Assembly: GCA_027488835.1 (NCBI GenBank)
Contig: JAIYAW010000001.1
Span: forward strand, 124,001 to 188,000
DNA: 64,000 nt
Reading direction: 5' to 3'
Source of the DNA: Bacteroidota bacterium
Lineage (GTDB): Bacteria; Bacteroidota; Bacteroidia; NS11-12g; UBA955
The notes under the pieces are model-generated. The model saw only the letters and a program-made list of their open reading frames with translations. It was not told where the DNA came from and ran no database searches. Position 1 is the first letter of the stretch; the number at the start of each line of letters is the position of its first letter. This document shows positions 62,721 through 64,000 of the stretch, piece after piece. A program made the translations under genes and the position numbers.

Positions 62721-64000
62721 ATGAAAATTTCAATCAATTGGTTGCGAGATATTCTTCCTACAAATGTTGAAGCAATTGAAATTGCTGATAGATTGTCGGT
62801 GAGTGGATTAGAAGTAGAACATATTGACGAATGGCAAAGTTTGGCAGGTGGATTAAAGGGATTTATTGTGGGTGAAGTTTTGACTTGTGAGCAACATCCC
62901 AATGCCGATCGATTGAGACTTACAACCGTAAATATAGGGGCTGCCGAACCCTTACATATAGTTTGTGGCGCACCCAATGTGGCTGCAGGACAAAAAGTGA
63001 TTGTTGCCACCGTTGGAACCGAAATTAATATGACGGGAAAAGAACCCTTCGTAATTACCAAATCTAAAATTCGTGGCGAAGCAAGCGAAGGCATGATTTG
63101 CGCAGAAGATGAAATGGGAATGGGCAGCAACCACGATGGAATTTTGGTTTTATCAAATGACGTTCAAGTGGGTACTGCCGCTGCTGATTATTTTGGTATT
63201 GAAGTAGATACTGTAATTGAAATAGGACTTACCGCCAACCGCGGTGATGCAGCTTCGCATTTGGGTGTGGCAAGAGATTTGGCAGGACTTTTGGGATTGT
63301 CAATCCCTCAAAAAAATATCCCTCAAATTGGTAATACAACGGAAAAATTAGACATTCAAATTGCTGATTCTGCGTTGTGTGAAAGGTATTATGGAATTAA
63401 AATTGACGGTGTTCAAATTGCACCTTCTCCGCAGTGGTTGCAAAATAGATTGCGCGCAATTGACATAGAGCCTAAAAACAATGTGGTGGATGCCACAAAC
63501 TATATTTTGCATTCGGTTGGACAACCTGTTCATGCGTTTGATGCCGACAAAATTGCTGGCAATGTGTCTGTAAGAAAGGCAGTTGCAGGTGAAAAAATTG
63601 TATTGCTAGATGGCAATGAAAAAGAGCTAAACGCCGATGATATTGTAATTGCCGATGCCGCAAACATCCTGGCAATTGCCGGTGTGATGGGAGGTAAAAA
63701 CTCAGCAGTTTCTGAAAATACGACCAATTTGTTTCTTGAAATTGCACATTTTCACCCCGGAATGGTTCGCAAAACTGCGAAACGACATGTGATCAATACC
63801 GACGCTTCTTTCAGGTTTGAAAGGGGAATAGACAAAGACAATATAGATTTATACGGACGTGCATTGGCAGAATTGATTGTGCAAATTGCTAGTGGAAATA
63901 TCGTGGCACATCAGGATGTTTATCCTGCGCCATTTGTGCCTCAAACCATTTCTCTCAGTATTGCTGCAATGAATGCATTCAGTGGCATTGAAATCCCTCA
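62721..64000 (+). CDS. pheT: Phenylalanyl-tRNA synthetase beta subunit, 5' part
   Basis: Open to the window end; 426 codons of a protein usually about 800 aa long. Seen: MKISINWLRDILP start, the tRNA-binding (EMAP/OB) domain with EQHPNADRLRLTTVNIG and VCGAPNVAAGQKVIVATVGT (about 45-155), then the B3/B4 region containing NRGDAASHLGVARDLAGLLG, VDATNYILHSVGQPVHAFDA, GVMGGKNSAV and the editing-site area ending DASFRFERGID. Partner of PheS encoded at 2.9 kb. Start fixed by the -7 box. Confidence 0.97.
   Translation, partial: MKISINWLRDILPTNVEAIEIADRLSVSGLEVEHIDEWQSLAGGLKGFIVGEVLTCEQHPNADRLRLTTVNIGAAEPLHIVCGAPNVAAGQKVIVATVGTEINMTGKEPFVITKSKIRGEASEGMICAEDEMGMGSNHDGILVLSNDVQVGTAAADYFGIEVDTVIEIGLTANRGDAASHLGVARDLAGLLGLSIPQKNIPQIGNTTEKLDIQIADSALCERYYGIKIDGVQIAPSPQWLQNRLRAIDIEPKNNVVDATNYILHSVGQPVHAFDADKIAGNVSVRKAVAGEKIVLLDGNEKELNADDIVIADAANILAIAGVMGGKNSAVSENTTNLFLEIAHFHPGMVRKTAKRHVINTDASFRFERGIDKDNIDLYGRALAELIVQIASGNIVAHQDVYPAPFVPQTISLSIAAMNAFSGIEIP

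Noticed and set aside
1-64000. tRNA, rRNA, tmRNA or riboswitch genes.
   Set aside because: No cloverleaf-type sequence ending in CCA, no rRNA segment and no recognisable cobalamin, TPP or other riboswitch core was found by reading; a covariance-model scan could not be run.

Overview
The window is a stretch of a Bacteroidota chromosome. It is AT-rich, has Bacteroidota-type promoters (TTTG at -33 and TAnnTTTG at -7), lipoproteins, a TonB-dependent receptor, proteins with C-terminal type IX secretion (T9SS) sorting domains, an S46 dipeptidyl-peptidase and a BY-kinase. The species cannot be told from the sequence alone. Shine-Dalgarno sites are rare. Many start codons lie only 4-11 nt behind a -7 box, which predicts leaderless or nearly leaderless mRNAs. 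| Layout: 1-16.5 kb is mainly housekeeping: the 3' part of mnmG, a lipoprotein, pheS, an LpxH-like hydrolase, a small lipoprotein, prfA, rpoN, an rbfA-lolE-like-pth operon, a DUF433 protein, a B12-binding mutase subunit, comB, an enoyl-CoA hydratase, purQ, aroQ and an SDR. Intergenic spaces here are filled with (a) arrays of a 10-bp unit around GTTTATAA, pointing one way after stop codons and the other way before start codons, (b) mini-hairpins with three-base loops, including GAGCGAAGCTC, separated by TTTAG/TAAAC, and (c) the palindrome CCCGAAAGCTTTCGGG. Four consecutive intergenic spaces (12.66-15.5 kb) carry the same composite element: forward array, conserved core of about 58 bp, inverted array. 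| 16.7-47.5 kb is a surface-polysaccharide locus with almost none of these repeats: an MBOAT/SGNH O-acylation pair, an OPX lipoprotein and a Wzc-like BY-kinase, an HTH regulator, TviB-type UDP-GlcNAc 6-dehydrogenase, UDP-glucuronate 4-epimerase-like SDR, Wzm/Wzt ABC exporter with an overlapping methyltransferase, nine glycosyltransferases, an O-antigen polymerase/ligase-like protein, a CapK-like adenylate-forming enzyme, a WbpV/WbpL-like pair and two asparagine-synthetase-like amidotransferases. 55.5-59.9 kb adds a WbpP/TviC-like 4-epimerase, a WbpM-like 4,6-dehydratase and WecB. Together the genes predict a heteropolysaccharide started on undecaprenyl phosphate with a 6-deoxy-HexNAc, containing HexNAc-uronic acid that is probably amidated, and O-acylated and possibly methyl-capped. 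| 47.7-55.3 kb is a self-contained module that I could not match to a described system: a TonB-dependent receptor, a beta-helix-like T9SS cargo, a second T9SS cargo and a lipoprotein. 60.2-64 kb returns to housekeeping genes (S46 peptidase and the first two thirds of pheT) and to the repeat-rich spacer style.
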